Assembly (NCBI RefSeq): GCF_004379255.2
Contig: NC_056047.1
Location: 27,232,293-27,296,292, forward strand
Length of the DNA: 64,000 nucleotides
Direction: 5' to 3'
Source: Salvia splendens
Lineage: Eukaryota > Streptophyta > Magnoliopsida > Lamiales > Lamiaceae
Shown: positions 1 through 10,509 of the stretch, piece by piece
Layout: each line of letters starts with the position of its first letter
Numbering within the stretch: position 1 is the first letter of the stretch
The notes under the pieces: generated by a model
What the model was told of the DNA's origin: nothing
The model's input: only the letters and a program-made list of their open reading frames with translations
The model's database searches: none
Translations under genes and position numbers: made by a program

Positions 1-65
1 AGCATGATACATGTGATAATTACACGAATAGATTTTGTCTAAATAATCTGCTAAATAGATCAAAT

Positions 66-533
66 TCATGTGATCCGTTTTGTACGCACGCTTCCGCTGC
101 CAGCCCCTTCAATTATCCTCCTCGTCCTGATATCCTGTAATACACAGAAATTGGGATGCATCAGTAAAGTACAATTCAATTCCTTCGTCATGTGACTAAT
201 CGACATCAACTTATGTGACAATTTGGGAACATAAAGACAATTTGACAATTTCAATATCGGGGAAATTTCAATTGTTCCACTCCCCTCTACGGAAGTAAAT
301 TCCCCATCTGCAGTCTGTATTTGACTTTTCATAGTCCCACAAAAATTCACGAAATCCTGTTTATCATGGGTCATAATATCGGTCGCCCCATAGTAAAAAA
401 TCCATCGATTATCTTTTTCTCTAGTCTTATGTTGTACCGCACATGCAATGGGTAATTTATGCAATATTTCAAAACTGTTGGGGCTAATACACAAATCATC
501 ACACAACATGGGGTTCCTTTTATAATTAATCAA
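66..533 (-). pseudogene. Copia protease / GAG-pre-integrase segment (element A)
   Basis: An open stretch of about 155 codons with the arrangement expected between gag and integrase of a Copia polyprotein: WIFYYGATDIMT (aligned with the protease active-site region, where family members usually carry DSGAT), GSGTIEISPILKLSNCLYVP, LMSISHMTKEL and a C-terminal GAG-pre-integrase start. The usual aspartate of the DSG active site is not visible (YYGAT), so this protease should be inactive. The polyprotein continues leftward past the window edge. Confidence 0.7.
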
Positions 534-638
534 AGTTTGGGGGGCAGAATGCTTATTTCGGGGGTCAATTAGTAATTTTTTAGAAATTGGAGGTGCATAT
601 GTAAAATGATATGGGCTAGGTTTCAGAACCCTATCCCA

Positions 639-1718
639 TTACCTCATTCGTCGGCGCCGCTCTCCATTCCCCCCGAATCGACCGACGAAAGCTGCCTGGC
701 CAACCTCCTCCGCTCGCTTGCCGCCGCCGCCGCGTGGAGTGACGCCGTCAGTACCCCGTCCACGGGTGGTGCTCTCTGTTCCGCCGGTTTCCTCCACTCC
801 GATAGCCAATTTGGCCTTCCCCTTTTGGCTCTCGTCCCACCATTCTGGGAATCCGATCAATTTGAAGTAATTTTCCCGGATATGTTTGTTCATCCCGCAG
901 TTTGAGCACCATAACTTTGTTTTATCTGGCTTGGTGGCTCCGCGGCGATTATTGGTGGCAGTGAGCGGTTGTCCGGGACGGATCGGCGCCGGTTGTGTCT
1001 GGAATCTGGTTTGTCGGGCTCCGAATCCAAGCCCCACCCCGTTAGCTGCTGTGGTTGAGTCGGGGTTCGCTGATAGCATGATTTTAAGTCGTATGGCTTC
1101 TCGCTTGACCCAGCCGTATGCAACGTCCAATGGAAGCGTTGGACTCTCTTTGAGGATGTCTCGTCTGGTTCTTCGAATTAGGAGTTTAATCCCGCCAAGA
1201 ACTTGTACAATCTCTTCTGATTAATGATGTTTCGATACTCACATATTCCCTTATCACAGCAGGTGATGGTTTTGGTTTGGCATCGATCAATTTCGATCCA
1301 AACCCCATGTAGAGTCCTCCAATAAGTCTCCAGATCCATGTCCCCTTGGACAATCCGGCTGGCCTTGTCCTCCAAATCATATATCATGTATGAGTCTGAC
1401 GTACTCTGGTACGTTACGGCCAAACTATCCCAAATCGCCTTCGCACTCTGGTGGTGTGCGAAATCTGCCACAATCTTGATCTCTATGTTGTCTACGATCC
1501 AGGAGAAGACCACTAAATCAGTCTCCTCCCACTCCAGATAATCTTTATCTGTGGGTTTTGGGGGTGATATGCCGCAGTGCCCTTCGGCTTCCGATGGATA
1601 CCCGCATTAATCGGGCCCATAGTGCATAGTTTCTTCCATTTAGCTTGAATGCTACTGTCACATTCTTGCTTGCTTTCAATTTGAGATCACCGGTCTTGAC
1701 ATCTTCTTCGTCTGCCAT
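639..1718 (-). pseudogene. Copia gag (element A), frameshifted
   Basis: This would encode the capsid/nucleocapsid part of the Copia polyprotein. The start at 1718 (MADEEDVKTGD) leads into the LNGRNYALWARLM motif typical of plant Copia gag. The gag core continues in another frame at 1513-1178 (ADFAHHQSAKAIWDSLAVTY). After a further break, a zinc knuckle CSNCGMNKHIRENYF with a following GFPEWW motif appears at about 1130-800; the last cysteine of the CX2CX4HX4C knuckle is replaced by tyrosine. At least two frame changes and internal stops make it non-functional. It is homologous to the better preserved gag at 18325-19246. Confidence 0.8.
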
Positions 1719-1789
1719 TTTCAGGTCTTGATTCGTCCGTCACCGCCTTCTGGTCGGGACAGGTATTCGGGCAATGATGAAATTAAATT

Positions 1790-1981
1790 TGTTGAAGGGA
1801 GGATTTGTATTCATTCAAGTATATAAAAAGGAGAGGGAGTACACGCCTCATATAGGCAGATAGCATTCTACATATGGTAAGATATATACATGATTTACCC
1901 TAGCTAAAATTAGGGAAAGAATAATTATAATTGATTCTGTAATCTTCGTGTATCTTCCGTGATTTTGTATATCTTCCAACA
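1790..1981 (-). repeat. 5' LTR of Copia element A
   Basis: A 192-bp LTR by inspection: on the minus strand it begins TGTTGGAAGATATAC and ends CAACA. It resembles the Copia B LTRs in size and in the CGTGTATCTTC words near its outer end. The outer edge is fixed by the resumption of receptor-kinase codons at 1983. The second LTR is outside the window, so the boundary is inferred from TG/CA ends and the gene context. Confidence 0.7.
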
Positions 1982-1982
1982 C

Positions 1983-3549
1983 ATTCAGATAGGGCTCCTT
2001 TGTGTGCAAGAACATCCCAAGGATAGACCTTTGACAAACACGGATTTTGCATGTTTTTAAGGACTAGATTTGACTTATTTTAAATGTCAATCATGCAAAT
2101 TATGTTCTTAAATTGCATATTTTATGCATTTGTATTTTTGACGTATTTGTTGATAAATGATAGAAAAGGGTGAAAAAAGGCCAAAGTGTAGCAGCATCAG
2201 TTCAAGCCGATTTTTCCAGCAAATGTGAAGTCCAATCAATTCTTAATGCATACCATTCTCTTTTTCTTCGAAAGAGCTTCGCGTGGATATCTTGCACGTC
2301 TCAATCGGAGTTCTGTGGAGAAAGTTATGACTATTCTACGAACGTTGCACAGTACAGTCAAAGCTGACTAGAATTTAAGTGGAAATTCACGAAAGAAAAG
2401 AAATTATTATATTGTGAAGCCAAATCTCTCCCATCTCTTGAAGGTCATGAAAGTTATCAAATATAAACCTTTTTCCAACCTATAAATACCTTTAACCTAA
2501 TTCACAATCTTCATCTCAGAGCCTCCAATCCTTCTCCTCTCTACACATTCATCCATCTCATATTCCACACATAATTCATCCACCTTCCATTGGAGCGGAG
2601 CTCTGGATGCTCTGCAGATCCAGGCAAGAGAAGACTAAATATTGAAGATTCAACCTTGGGTTTTATCAATTTCTTTCATATCTCATACTTTATTTGTAGT
2701 TTTTACTTGTCTATGAGTAGAACTTCAATTGTTGAATTTTTGGTGAAGATATTCAATTGGTTTTCCTTGTTAGCTCTTGCAGTTATTTGATTTATCCTTG
2801 TGCCTTCTATATTCAATTGATTAACTACCTCTTGAATACATGTTAGAGTTGATTAGAGTACTCGGGAGACACGAAATAATTGATTTGGAAAAGGGATAAT
2901 TCACATTTTAATTCAATAGAACTCGGTAGAGTTGAGGTTTCAAGTGAGGTCATTGGTCTTAACGATCTTTTAGGAGTTAGATGTTAGAGATATAAAGGGG
3001 ACTTTGATTTCAACACCTAATCTACGGATTTCTCACCTCGGGAGGGGGTTTAATTTAGTTAAGTGGCCGACTTAATAATTCTAGAGACCGTAATTCAAGG
3101 AAGTCGATTGTGTTTTGGGTCCTAAAATTCTACATTCATTCGCCTATTTTGTATCATATGTTTTTACGCTTTTTGTTATTTGTTTATTTATTTTCCGTCT
3201 AGCTTTATAAATCAAATCCAAAAATCTTCGTGTCTCTAGATAGTATATGACGCTTAGTATATGGTAGTCAGTTGCAATCTTATTCCCTTTGTTCGATATC
3301 CCGGTACTGACCTTTAGCTATACTAGATCTACCTTATATGTTTGCAGGTATTTTTAGTGCTAATAAATAGTGCATCAACCTTCCATTGAAATCGTGCTGT
3401 TGATGCTGAGTCGTGATATTGTGGACCTGCCAGTGCCGAAGCAGCCCGTGTTTGCAGAGAATGGTTCGACACCCGGCCCCAAGGGATCAACACAGCAAAA
3501 TGTGTACTCCAATAACGAGCTCGCTCTTAGTGTGCTCGATGGACAATGA
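1983..3549 (+). pseudogene. S-locus/G-type lectin receptor kinase, 3' end, split by a solo LTR
   Basis: Two pieces belong to one kinase C-terminus. Piece 1 (1983-2031) reads IQIGLLCVQEHPKDRP, kinase subdomain XI. Piece 2 (3376-3549) reads SIEIVLLMLSRDIVDLP, then PKQPVFAE and NNELALSVLDGQ before TGA at 3547-3549, the conserved tail of plant S-domain receptor-like serine/threonine kinases. The two pieces join in frame if the 1,346-bp insertion and one copy of its 5-bp target duplication are removed. The 5' part is interrupted at 1982 by Copia element A and lies outside the window. In the family, these plasma-membrane kinases have an extracellular lectin/S-locus region, a TM helix and a cytoplasmic kinase. 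This copy cannot make a kinase. Confidence 0.85.
2032..3377 (+). mobile_element. Solo LTR (Ty3-like, about 1.35 kb) inserted in the receptor kinase
   Basis: The element starts TGACAAACACGG and ends AATAGTGCATCA (TG...CA) and is flanked by the 5-bp direct repeat ACCTT (2027-2031 and 3378-3382). No gag-pol or second LTR is present, so it is a solo LTR left by LTR-LTR recombination. A TATA-like CTATAAATAC near 2480 and a conserved distal part (CCGGTACTGACC...TTGCAGGTATTTTTAGTG) match the minus-strand copy at 23707-25953. Assignment to Ty3 is from general layout, not from coding sequence. Confidence 0.85.
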
Positions 3550-4040
3550 CTCTATTTCAGACTCTTATCATTATAATGTCCCCAGTTTCTTTATACTAGT
3601 AATAGAATTTTGTTTTCATAGATCAATTTGAATTGTTTATCTCTTTCATTATAAAAGTAATACGTACTATAGTATTTGATTGGTCTTTGTTTGTGGACTA
3701 ATGATACTAATAAAATTCATCCTAGATCCTAAAGGTAAAAACATCAGTGTGAATGAATTTGCATGTCTTTGTCACCGACCAAGCTGAAACGAGACGCAAA
3801 CTTTGGAATTGGTCCAGCAAAATGGAGAAAAATGCTACTCCATATTTCTGCAATAGCAAACAAGTAATTTTCGGAATTACATGAAAGACTCAAAATCCAA
3901 GTCTCTAGTCTTGTAAAATGAATTTTCAAAGTCTTCCACCTTTGGTGACCACAACCTCTTTCATTTCTTTCTTATTTTCTAAAGTATTTTCAAAACAATC
4001 GATACGAGTATTGTAGCGGTGTTAGATTTTGATAAAAAAA
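3550..4040. other. Intergenic stretch between two lectin-kinase copies
   Basis: About 490 bp lie between the stop of the first receptor kinase and the ATG of the second. No recognisable gene or transposon is seen. It would contain the 3' UTR of copy 1 and the promoter of copy 2. AT-rich, with no clear TATA box that I would insist on. Confidence 0.5.
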
Positions 4041-4534
4041 ATGGCACCCAAATTCGAGCATATCGTAATTCATAAATCAATTCTTCTTCTTATAATCATC
4101 CAAAGTGTTGCATGTTTGAGCATGGAAACAGACACAATTTCAACCGGTGTAGTGATCAAAGATCCACAAACAATCACATCCCAAAAACAGATATAGAAAT
4201 TAGGATTCTTCAAACCTCCAAACACTACCAACCGCTATTTAGGCATCTTCTTTACCTTCTCCCAAGAAACCGTGATTTGGGTCGCCAACAGAAACAAACC
4301 ACTCAAGGACTCCTCAGGCTCTGTTACTCTGTCTCGAGACGGAAATCTCGTGGTCTTGGATGGGACTAATCAAACCGTCTGGTCCACCAATCTCACCACC
4401 ACCTCTCCTGTCAGTCTGATCGTCCAAATCGTCGACACTGGCAATCTCATTTTGCGGGAAGAGGCCACAGAAGACGTGTTATGGGAGTCGTTCTCACAAC
4501 CAACAGATGTCCTGGTGCAGGGAATGACGTTAAG
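4041..4534 (+). pseudogene. G-type lectin receptor kinase, N-terminal signal peptide plus B-lectin domain, truncated
   Basis: From the ATG at 4041 the frame gives a hydrophobic leader (residues about 13-26, SILLLIIIQSVACL), then TDTISTGVVIKDPQT. A TAG at 4194-4196 (codon 52) sits just before KLGFF, where family members read through. The same frame then continues as a clear bulb-lectin domain: NRYLGIFFTFSQETVIWVAN, LSRDGNLVVLDG, DTGNLILRE and LWESFSQPTDV. It ends abruptly after GMTL, where Tekay-like gag begins. The S-locus, PAN, TM and kinase parts are missing. With the upstream kinase tail, this shows a head-to-tail pair of S-domain kinases, a common arrangement in plants. Two lesions (nonsense codon and truncation) make it a pseudogene. 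Confidence 0.88.
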
Positions 4535-5535
4535 CCAGGTGTTACATTTTGTAACACCTGGATGATAATGGTTACAGGTGTTACATTTTGGAACCGAGCT
4601 ACTACCTCCACTGCTTGCAACAGACATAGATTGGGGCTCTGATTGTCTCCCGGATCTTCCCCCTTGAAATTTGTATGGCGTGGAGTGTTGGTCTGCTTTT
4701 GCTTAGGAGGTGCGGCATATCTTTTACCCTCTGATTTTGTTTCACATGGCATTTGCATATATTCTTCGGCATAACGTGCTCGTGCTACCATGTCAACAAA
4801 AATAATATCCCGATGGGGGGCAATTCTATCTCGAATGGCAGGATTAAGGCCCCTAAGGAAGCGGCAGCACTTGTTCTTGTCTGTTGGAACAAGTTCACGA
4901 GCGTACTTGCTTAATCTTATAAATTCGGCATAATAATCTTTAACCTTCCTCTCTCCTTGCTCGAGGTTCAAGAACTGAAGCTGCATATTTTCCATAAAAA
5001 GCTCCCCCACATATTCTCGCTTGAATTCATCAAGAAAGAACTTCCAGGTAACCTCATTCTCTGGGACCGTTGCACGAACCATTTCCCACCAGTGGTGGGC
5101 TTCTCCCTGGAGAAGGGACTCAACGCACCTCAACTTTTGTTCTGGGGAACATTCAAGATTTTTCAATACTCGCTCAGTACTTTCTAACCATGCTTCGGCC
5201 TCAGAAGGGTCGATTCCGGAAGTGCCATAAAATCTCTCAGCCCCCATCTTCTTAAGACGAAAGATAGGGTCACTGGGAGGCGTATGTGCTACTGACGTCG
5301 CAGGGTTTGAGAAGGCTCGAACAGTTTGGCCAAGAAGTCCCATAAAGTTATGCATGAATACTTTTGGATCAATGTGGTTTTCTTGAGCCAGCGCTCTAGA
5401 CGGTGAGTGTGTAGCACTCTGATTTACTTCCCCTTCAAAGCCATGAGGGGGAATGTCTTCAGGAATATGTGATGATAAGGACTTAGGATGACTTTCGTCA
5501 CCCGTTCGACCGACACCAGAATTATTTTCAGACAT
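4447..5535 (-). pseudogene. Ty3 gag (retrotransposon gag domain), 3' end chimeric
   Basis: The capsid precursor of a Tekay-like chromovirus. The long open frame from the ATG at 5535 shows the gag core: FYGTSGIDPSEAEAWLESTE, CVESLLQGEAHHWWE, FLDEFKREYVGE, FLNLEQGERKVKDYYAEF and CCRFLRGLNPAIRDRI. After about residue 285 the frame slips. A zinc-knuckle-like PKCNTCNHYHPG appears in another minus frame near 4600-4550. The last roughly 30 codons of the open frame are antisense lectin-kinase sequence and are not gag. Protein-level conservation of the core is good, so the insertion is not very old. Confidence 0.85.
4535..4561. repeat. Perfect 12-bp inverted repeat at the gene/retroelement junction
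   Basis: CCAGGTGTTACA, then TTT, then TGTAACACCTGG. It lies where the lectin-kinase sequence stops and Ty3 gag starts. A further partial copy (ACAGGTGTTACATTTTGG) follows at about 4575. It may mark how the junction formed. Confidence 0.8.
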
Positions 5536-5700
5536 TCTGCATTAGTACAAGGAAAATAGAGGGGTGAGGCACGTCGATAGCACATTAAGAACACATCCTA
5601 GTGGCATATACATAGTTCAGTACCTCATAAAATCCAACTAAAGCATGAAACATAACCCAAGTTATGAGTCCGAGAATCGACTCAATTTTGAGTTAACCAT

Positions 5701-5714
5701 GCTCTGATACCGCA
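5701..5714 (-). promoter_or_regulatory. Primer binding site (tRNA-iMet type)
   Basis: The minus strand reads TGCGGTATCAGAGC two bases after the LTR end. This matches the TGGTATCAGAGC complement of initiator tRNA-Met with small changes. It fixes the LTR edge and transcription direction. Confidence 0.75.
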
Positions 5715-5716
5715 AC

Positions 5717-7208
5717 TGTAACACCCCAAACCAAAATAGAGGATACGGCTCATGAAAAATTCTAATGTTAAACATTTAACTAAGATCATAGCTAATTAAA
5801 CTTTATCACCAAAAGTCAGTTACAGGCAAACAAAATAATTACATTCCAAAAGCTTAAGTATATGCCACTAGAGTTTAAGTTCAAAAGTATATACAAGCAA
5901 CACTAAAGGAACAGAGGCAGGTGTGCTATCGTGCCGAATTTCCCCCAATCTACTTTTCCCTTGTTGAATCTACAAGAATGCAAGCAATAGAAGAGTAAGT
6001 TATTGGTTAAATTAGTGGGATTGCAATAACATAAATAACAAAGTGCAATATCAGACACACTCCAATAATTAAATCAAATGTGCACTTTGTAGCTAATGGA
6101 CACAAACTATTTGAATATTAAATCTTTATACAAAAGGCCTTGAACCAAGACTCTCAAATACTTCATATTTCATCACAGAAGCTCCATAACAGGAACTAAA
6201 CCATCTATAACGAGTACGAGATGGAGACTACTTGAGCCTTTGGGATAGATTCAGAATGGAAGTTATGCCATCCATAGAATATTACAGAATGGAGGCTAAT
6301 CATTCCATAGGATAGGCCTGGCATCCTACGGACTATCTATGTGCCATTCCACAGAATCCCAAGGCTATAACATTTTATCCACCACTATACAATAACAAGG
6401 AAGTACAACGTAAAATATTATGGAATTCTCAACCATCAGTGTAATAAATTCAACAAATTCGAAGGTACAATTGTAATTTTCAAAACTCATATTCCTACTG
6501 TGGAAATTTCCATCTCCATTTCCATAACTATAATAGGCAATGCAGACACTAATTCAAACATATTTAGTCTTCCACAAGTCACCAATATTTATGAAATAAG
6601 CAAGAGTTCATAAAATGAAACAAGGATAAACATTGTCTCCAATAACAGGTAAAAATACTCCACTCAAAGGCAATTAAAGGAAACAACACAAAATCGAAAA
6701 GTAAGAGAGTTTCTATGATTAATTTCGTGTCTACAAGGCGAATTAAGCAAAAGTTGAGCTCCTACCTTATTATGCCAACTTAACCTTGGTGTTGCCTTCA
6801 AGCTCTAAGTTTTTACTTCCATGGAGGAAAAAGTGAGGAGATTAGGAGGGGGTAGTCTAATCAAGGAATCTTGGACCCTAGAATGCACGGTGGTGAGCGA
6901 ATTGGTAGTCCGTTCACAGCAGAAGGTCGATACCGAGAGAGAGAGCTTCTATTTTACTTCAAGAGCTAAAATTTTCAATGTTGGGCTCTTTCTCGATTCT
7001 TCTCTTAAAAGAGAAGAATTGATCTCTTTTTGTTTGTAATTATCCCCAACTAGGATCACTTAGAGGCTTTCCCCTTATTTTTCTTCTATAGTAATATTTT
7101 AACAAATTTAGTTTAAATACATAAAAAAAATACTTATTACTAATATAGGCATAAACCAAAGGTCATTAGGACTAATAATTTCTTGACCCAAGTTCTTGGG
7201 TCGTCACA
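5717..7208 (-). repeat. 5' LTR of the Tekay-like element
   Basis: About 1,492 bp, starting TGTGACGACCCAAG and ending GGGGTGTTACA on the minus strand, directly followed by the primer site. The TGTGACGACCC start is common among plant chromovirus LTRs of the Tekay/Del type. No second copy is in the window, so length rests on TG/CA ends and the PBS. Confidence 0.75.
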
Positions 7209-9660
7209 AGAGGACCCAGATTCGGGGGGCACAGATGCAGCGCTTGTCGTGTTCACGGCGACGGAGGAACCACGGAAGAATACGGCGGGTGGCAAGAAGG
7301 AAGTCAAGAGGAGCATCGGAGAATGACTGAAAATGAGAAAATCCACTCCCAGACTAGTCATGAAAGGAGAAGGCAAAAAGAGGTAATCTAACACCTTCAC
7401 CTAAGATTAAGCCGGTGTTCAAACACTCAATAGTTTGTGATAAATTTGAAGGAGGAAATCCCAAGGAGGTTCACAAACGCAAGCTTTTGGGGGACCTAGA
7501 CGATGCGTCGGAAGAAGGTGAGGAAGAGGCTAATATTATATCGCGCAAAGATGAGAATCAAGGGAACGAAATGGTTTAACCCTATGGTGCAGAGATGGAG
7601 AAGAGCCGGAAAGGGGGGTCGGAAATAGAGTTAGCACTGGTGGAAGGTCAGATTACGCCAGAGACCTTGGCGGGGGAACCTCTGACTCGGAAAGAATCCT
7701 CTGCTGGGCAGATAGCATCGCCGGAAAATGTGGTGGCTCAACCGGAAAAATCAGAGTTGACCGTTGGAGGGGACAACCCACATCCACCAATGGACAACCA
7801 GGCGGTACAGGACATGCAGGCCATTGTTTTAGACTTTTAGTGGGTTCTCAATTTGAATACCAGATTGGGAAAGAGGAGTACAATTGAAGTCAAATATAGA
7901 GCCTAGCTGGTCAACATCCCCCTTGCCTTTTGTCTCAAAATGACATACATCTAGATAAAGTAACATCTCAGCCCCTACAATGCCTCACTCCAAACCCGTT
8001 GAAAAGTCATACCCCAATCTTGGATGATGTGGAAATTCAAATGGCAGCCATACCAGGTTCCAACATCCTCTGTAGCGAAAACTTCCCTCCCCTTCTCCAT
8101 GGAACGACGAAGTCTCTTACTGTGAAATTTGAAGGTATGCGGCAAAAGGAGAATGTATGGAGTCGGCAACCAGCATCTGCAGCGGATTATATCTTTTTAA
8201 ATGACCAAAACGGTGGTTCGAACGTGGTGGTGTTTCGTAGAGAGGAGGAACTCGTTCTCCCGATAAAGATGAACTCCTCTATTCCAAACAACTTTGACAG
8301 GCCATCTATGGCTAGTAAGGTGGTGAATGGAGTTACTGCTACCAAAAGCAATGAGCCGTTCGTTCTTCAACCTGATAAGATCAAGAAGATTGGCTGCGCG
8401 GGACTAAGGGAGGGTCGGCCTTCACTTTATTTATAGGGAGAGGACACAAACTTCCTTGCGGAGAAGATGGGGCACGCGATTGTTGGTAAGTTCTCTCACT
8501 CGACTACGTCCACTAACCAAGTCCAGAAAATGCTAGGTAATATCAAGTTCATCAAAGGCTTCAAGTGGAACTACATCAATGCTAAGCATCTCATCATCCA
8601 ATTTGAATTTATCGAGGATTATGCAAAGATGTTGAATGGGCCTAGCGGTACACCGGTATGGTATGTTGATCATCATCCGATGAGGGTGTTCAAATGGACG
8701 CCGGACTTCGACTCATTCTTTGAAACGCCAATTGCAGCAGTTTGGTGCAAAGTGATAGGTGTGCCTATCCATCTATTTGAGGTGTCAACACTATACGCAA
8801 TCGGCAATCCCATTCAGCTCGATCATGACACGACAAGCAGGAAACGACTATATTTCGCCCGCATTTGTGTGGAAATTGACATATCTAAACCGCATACGGA
8901 GGAGGTAGTGCTAGACATTCTCGGGAAAGAGACTATCCTCAAAGTCAAGTGGGACAAAATCCCATCTTATTGTAGGGAGTGCAAGCACGTTGGCCACTCT
9001 AGTAGAAACTGTCATGCTTTTGGTAAAAAGGATACTCCACCAGCAAACTACCCCAATCTAGCCTATAATAGGCGGCAATGGAACTACCAGGCTAAGCAAC
9101 CTGCACAGAGCGAGGGGCAAAATCACACCCTCAAGAATATGAGAGAGCTTGTTTTTGAGAAGGAGAAAAGGAAGCAATAAGAACTGCAAATGATGAATGA
9201 GGAGGGCCACACCCATGGGAAGGACTCGGGTAATATTGTCCGTCCAAAGTCTCCGCCAATCGCGGACTTCATTAATGAGGATGGATTCATTCAACAAGGT
9301 CACCGAGGGAAGAAAGACAAGCAAGGTAACAATAGAAATGGTCAGATACCGAGATCAAACTCAGTGGGGAAGAACATAATGGATGCCAAAAAAGTGGATA
9401 ATGTGGAGCTGGGAGTGAGGGCCTCTTCTGCTACGGCAGATTCTCTAAAACCGAGGAACTCGGAGAGCCGATCACAATAGGATCAGGCTACTTGGTCATT
9501 ACAACAATTTGCGAAACCCAAGTTCTTCCGACATCTTGAACAGAGGGCATTTGTGGAGGACCCGATTGGTAAAGACTATGTGATGGAGGAAGTTTTGACT
9601 CTACTTAGTTGGGACGAAGAGAATATGTTTTGGGGTTTTTCTTGTACTTTTGGATTTCAT
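7209..9660 (+). mobile_element. L1-type LINE remnant, ORF1 region only
   Basis: The stretch right of the Tekay-like LTR carries a plant LINE ORF1 (DUF4283 plus CCHC knuckle) on the + strand, followed by about 180 bp of non-coding sequence and no endonuclease/RT ORF. The left end is cut by the Ty3 LTR and the right end is undefined. Confidence 0.7.
7380..9480 (+). pseudogene. LINE ORF1 protein (DUF4283 and zinc knuckle), broken
   Basis: ORF1 of plant L1-like elements encodes an RNA-binding protein that coats the element RNA. Open pieces: about 7380-7840 with an in-frame TAA near 7579 (KLLGDLDDASEEGEEEAN, then KSRKGGSEIELALVEGQ), 7930-8436, 8467-9180 and 9190-9480. The 8467-9180 piece is the best: NIKFIKGFKWNYINAKHLII and FFETPIAAVWCKVIGVPIHL are typical DUF4283 features, followed by KWDKIPSYCRECKHVGHSSR and then NC, which completes a CX2CX4HX4C knuckle. 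The tail (9190-9480) is hydrophilic, as expected. Stops at about 7838, 8434, 9178 and 9478 separate the pieces, so no full ORF1 is made. No ORF2 follows. Confidence 0.75.
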
Positions 9661-10293
9661 GCGTTGCATTTCATTAGTTTTTTTTAATCTTCATTCCACA
9701 CCTTTCCATTCAGTTCCACACTACCAACTTTCAAGTTCCACCGGGGACTCATTCTTCCTTCGCCTCAACATTTGTCATCGTCGGCTTATCATTGCCAAAG
9801 CTAATTAAGACAAAATCTAGAATTAGTCTATCAAAAATTTTAACATGTTAAATGTTTTATTAGTAATTTATGTAAGATATGATTACTAATTTGCATAAAG
9901 AATTAATTATAATTAATGCCGAAATAATGACACGAACACAAGCTTTAAATCAAATTTAGTGCTTTAATTTTAATTTTATCTTTGTGTTAACCAAGATGAA
10001 GGGCTCATCTCCAACTAATATTGAAAACCATGAAAATTTAAAGATTTATATGATTTTAAAACTAAGAAAAAAATGTCTAAAAATTAAAATTATTTTACAG
10101 TGGAATATTTTGATAATGAGAGGTTGTTTTTAAAAGCTTTTTGGCCAGACATAGTCCAATGAGTTAGCCCGAAACGTGATGGATAAGGTTAGGGTTGAAA
10201 CCCGAAAAATTCATAACTCGAATAGCCCCACCAAATAGCCTGACAACCCGAACGAATTAGCCCGATTGACATCCCTACCACAACACAAGATAA
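9661..10293. other. Gene-free AT-rich stretch
   Basis: No coding potential seen. The part at about 10140-10290 contains runs such as TAGCCCGAAACGTGATGG and GAATTAGCCCGATTGACATC, which look like a dispersed repeat, but I cannot assign a family. Confidence 0.4.
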
Positions 10294-10385
10294 ACTAAGC
10301 AGTAGCGTGGTTGATGCTCGGACCAAAGGTCATGGGTTCAAATCCATAGTGGCGGCTTTTAAAATTTATATTCATTTGCTATTTG
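10294..10385 (+). repeat. tRNA-derived SINE-like fragment
   Basis: Contains GTGGTTGATGCTCGGACC followed by GGTCATGGGTTCAAATCC. The second part resembles a Pol III B box (GGTTCRANTCC), and the whole resembles plant SINE heads. No poly-T/poly-A tail or TSD was established, so this is a partial or weak call. Confidence 0.45.
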
Positions 10386-10509
10386 CTAATAAAAAAAGGA
10401 TAGACCATCACCAACATACTAGTCTTCATTCGAGCTATTATTAGAGGTATTATAATCTGTTTGATCTATATTTATTTTAGAAGGAGTTGATCGAACTGAA
10501 GAAAAAAAA

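Larger units (their letters stand above)
1..1981 (-). mobile_element. Copia (Ty1) LTR retrotransposon, partial (element A)
   Basis: This is the 5' half of a Copia element read on the minus strand; the rest lies beyond the left window edge. From right to left it shows an LTR (1790-1981), a gag start at 1718, gag with a zinc knuckle, and a protease/GAG-pre-integrase stretch (66-533) resembling the corresponding part of element B at 17454-17804, for example the shared residues TKELNCTLLMHP. The LTR abuts kinase codons of a receptor kinase at 1983, so the element landed inside that gene. The coding part is broken by frameshifts and stops. I did not find a clean tRNA-iMet primer site next to the LTR; the sequence there is AT-rich. 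Confidence 0.85.
4535..7208 (-). mobile_element. Tekay/Del-like Ty3 retrotransposon, 5' fragment
   Basis: Read on the minus strand: 5' LTR (7208-5717, starting TGTGACGACCC), primer binding site (about 5714-5701), gag ATG at 5535, gag up to the zinc knuckle near 4560, and then an abrupt change to lectin-kinase sequence. Protease, RT, integrase and 3' LTR are absent. The missing 3' part and the missing rest of the kinase indicate a deletion or rearrangement junction rather than an integration edge. On the right, the LTR abuts a LINE ORF1. Confidence 0.8.

Noticed and set aside
606..1224. Plus-strand Ser/Pro-rich open frames
   Set aside because: They are shadows of the minus-strand Copia gag. 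The same holds for 18238-18960 and 15942-16299.
4447..4540. Gag C-terminus extending in one open frame into 4447
   Set aside because: This part is the antisense of a B-lectin domain; the frame is open by chance after the junction.
10294..10385. A tRNA gene
   Set aside because: Only a B-box-like word and surrounding SINE-type text are present. I could not fold a cloverleaf with acceptor and anticodon stems.
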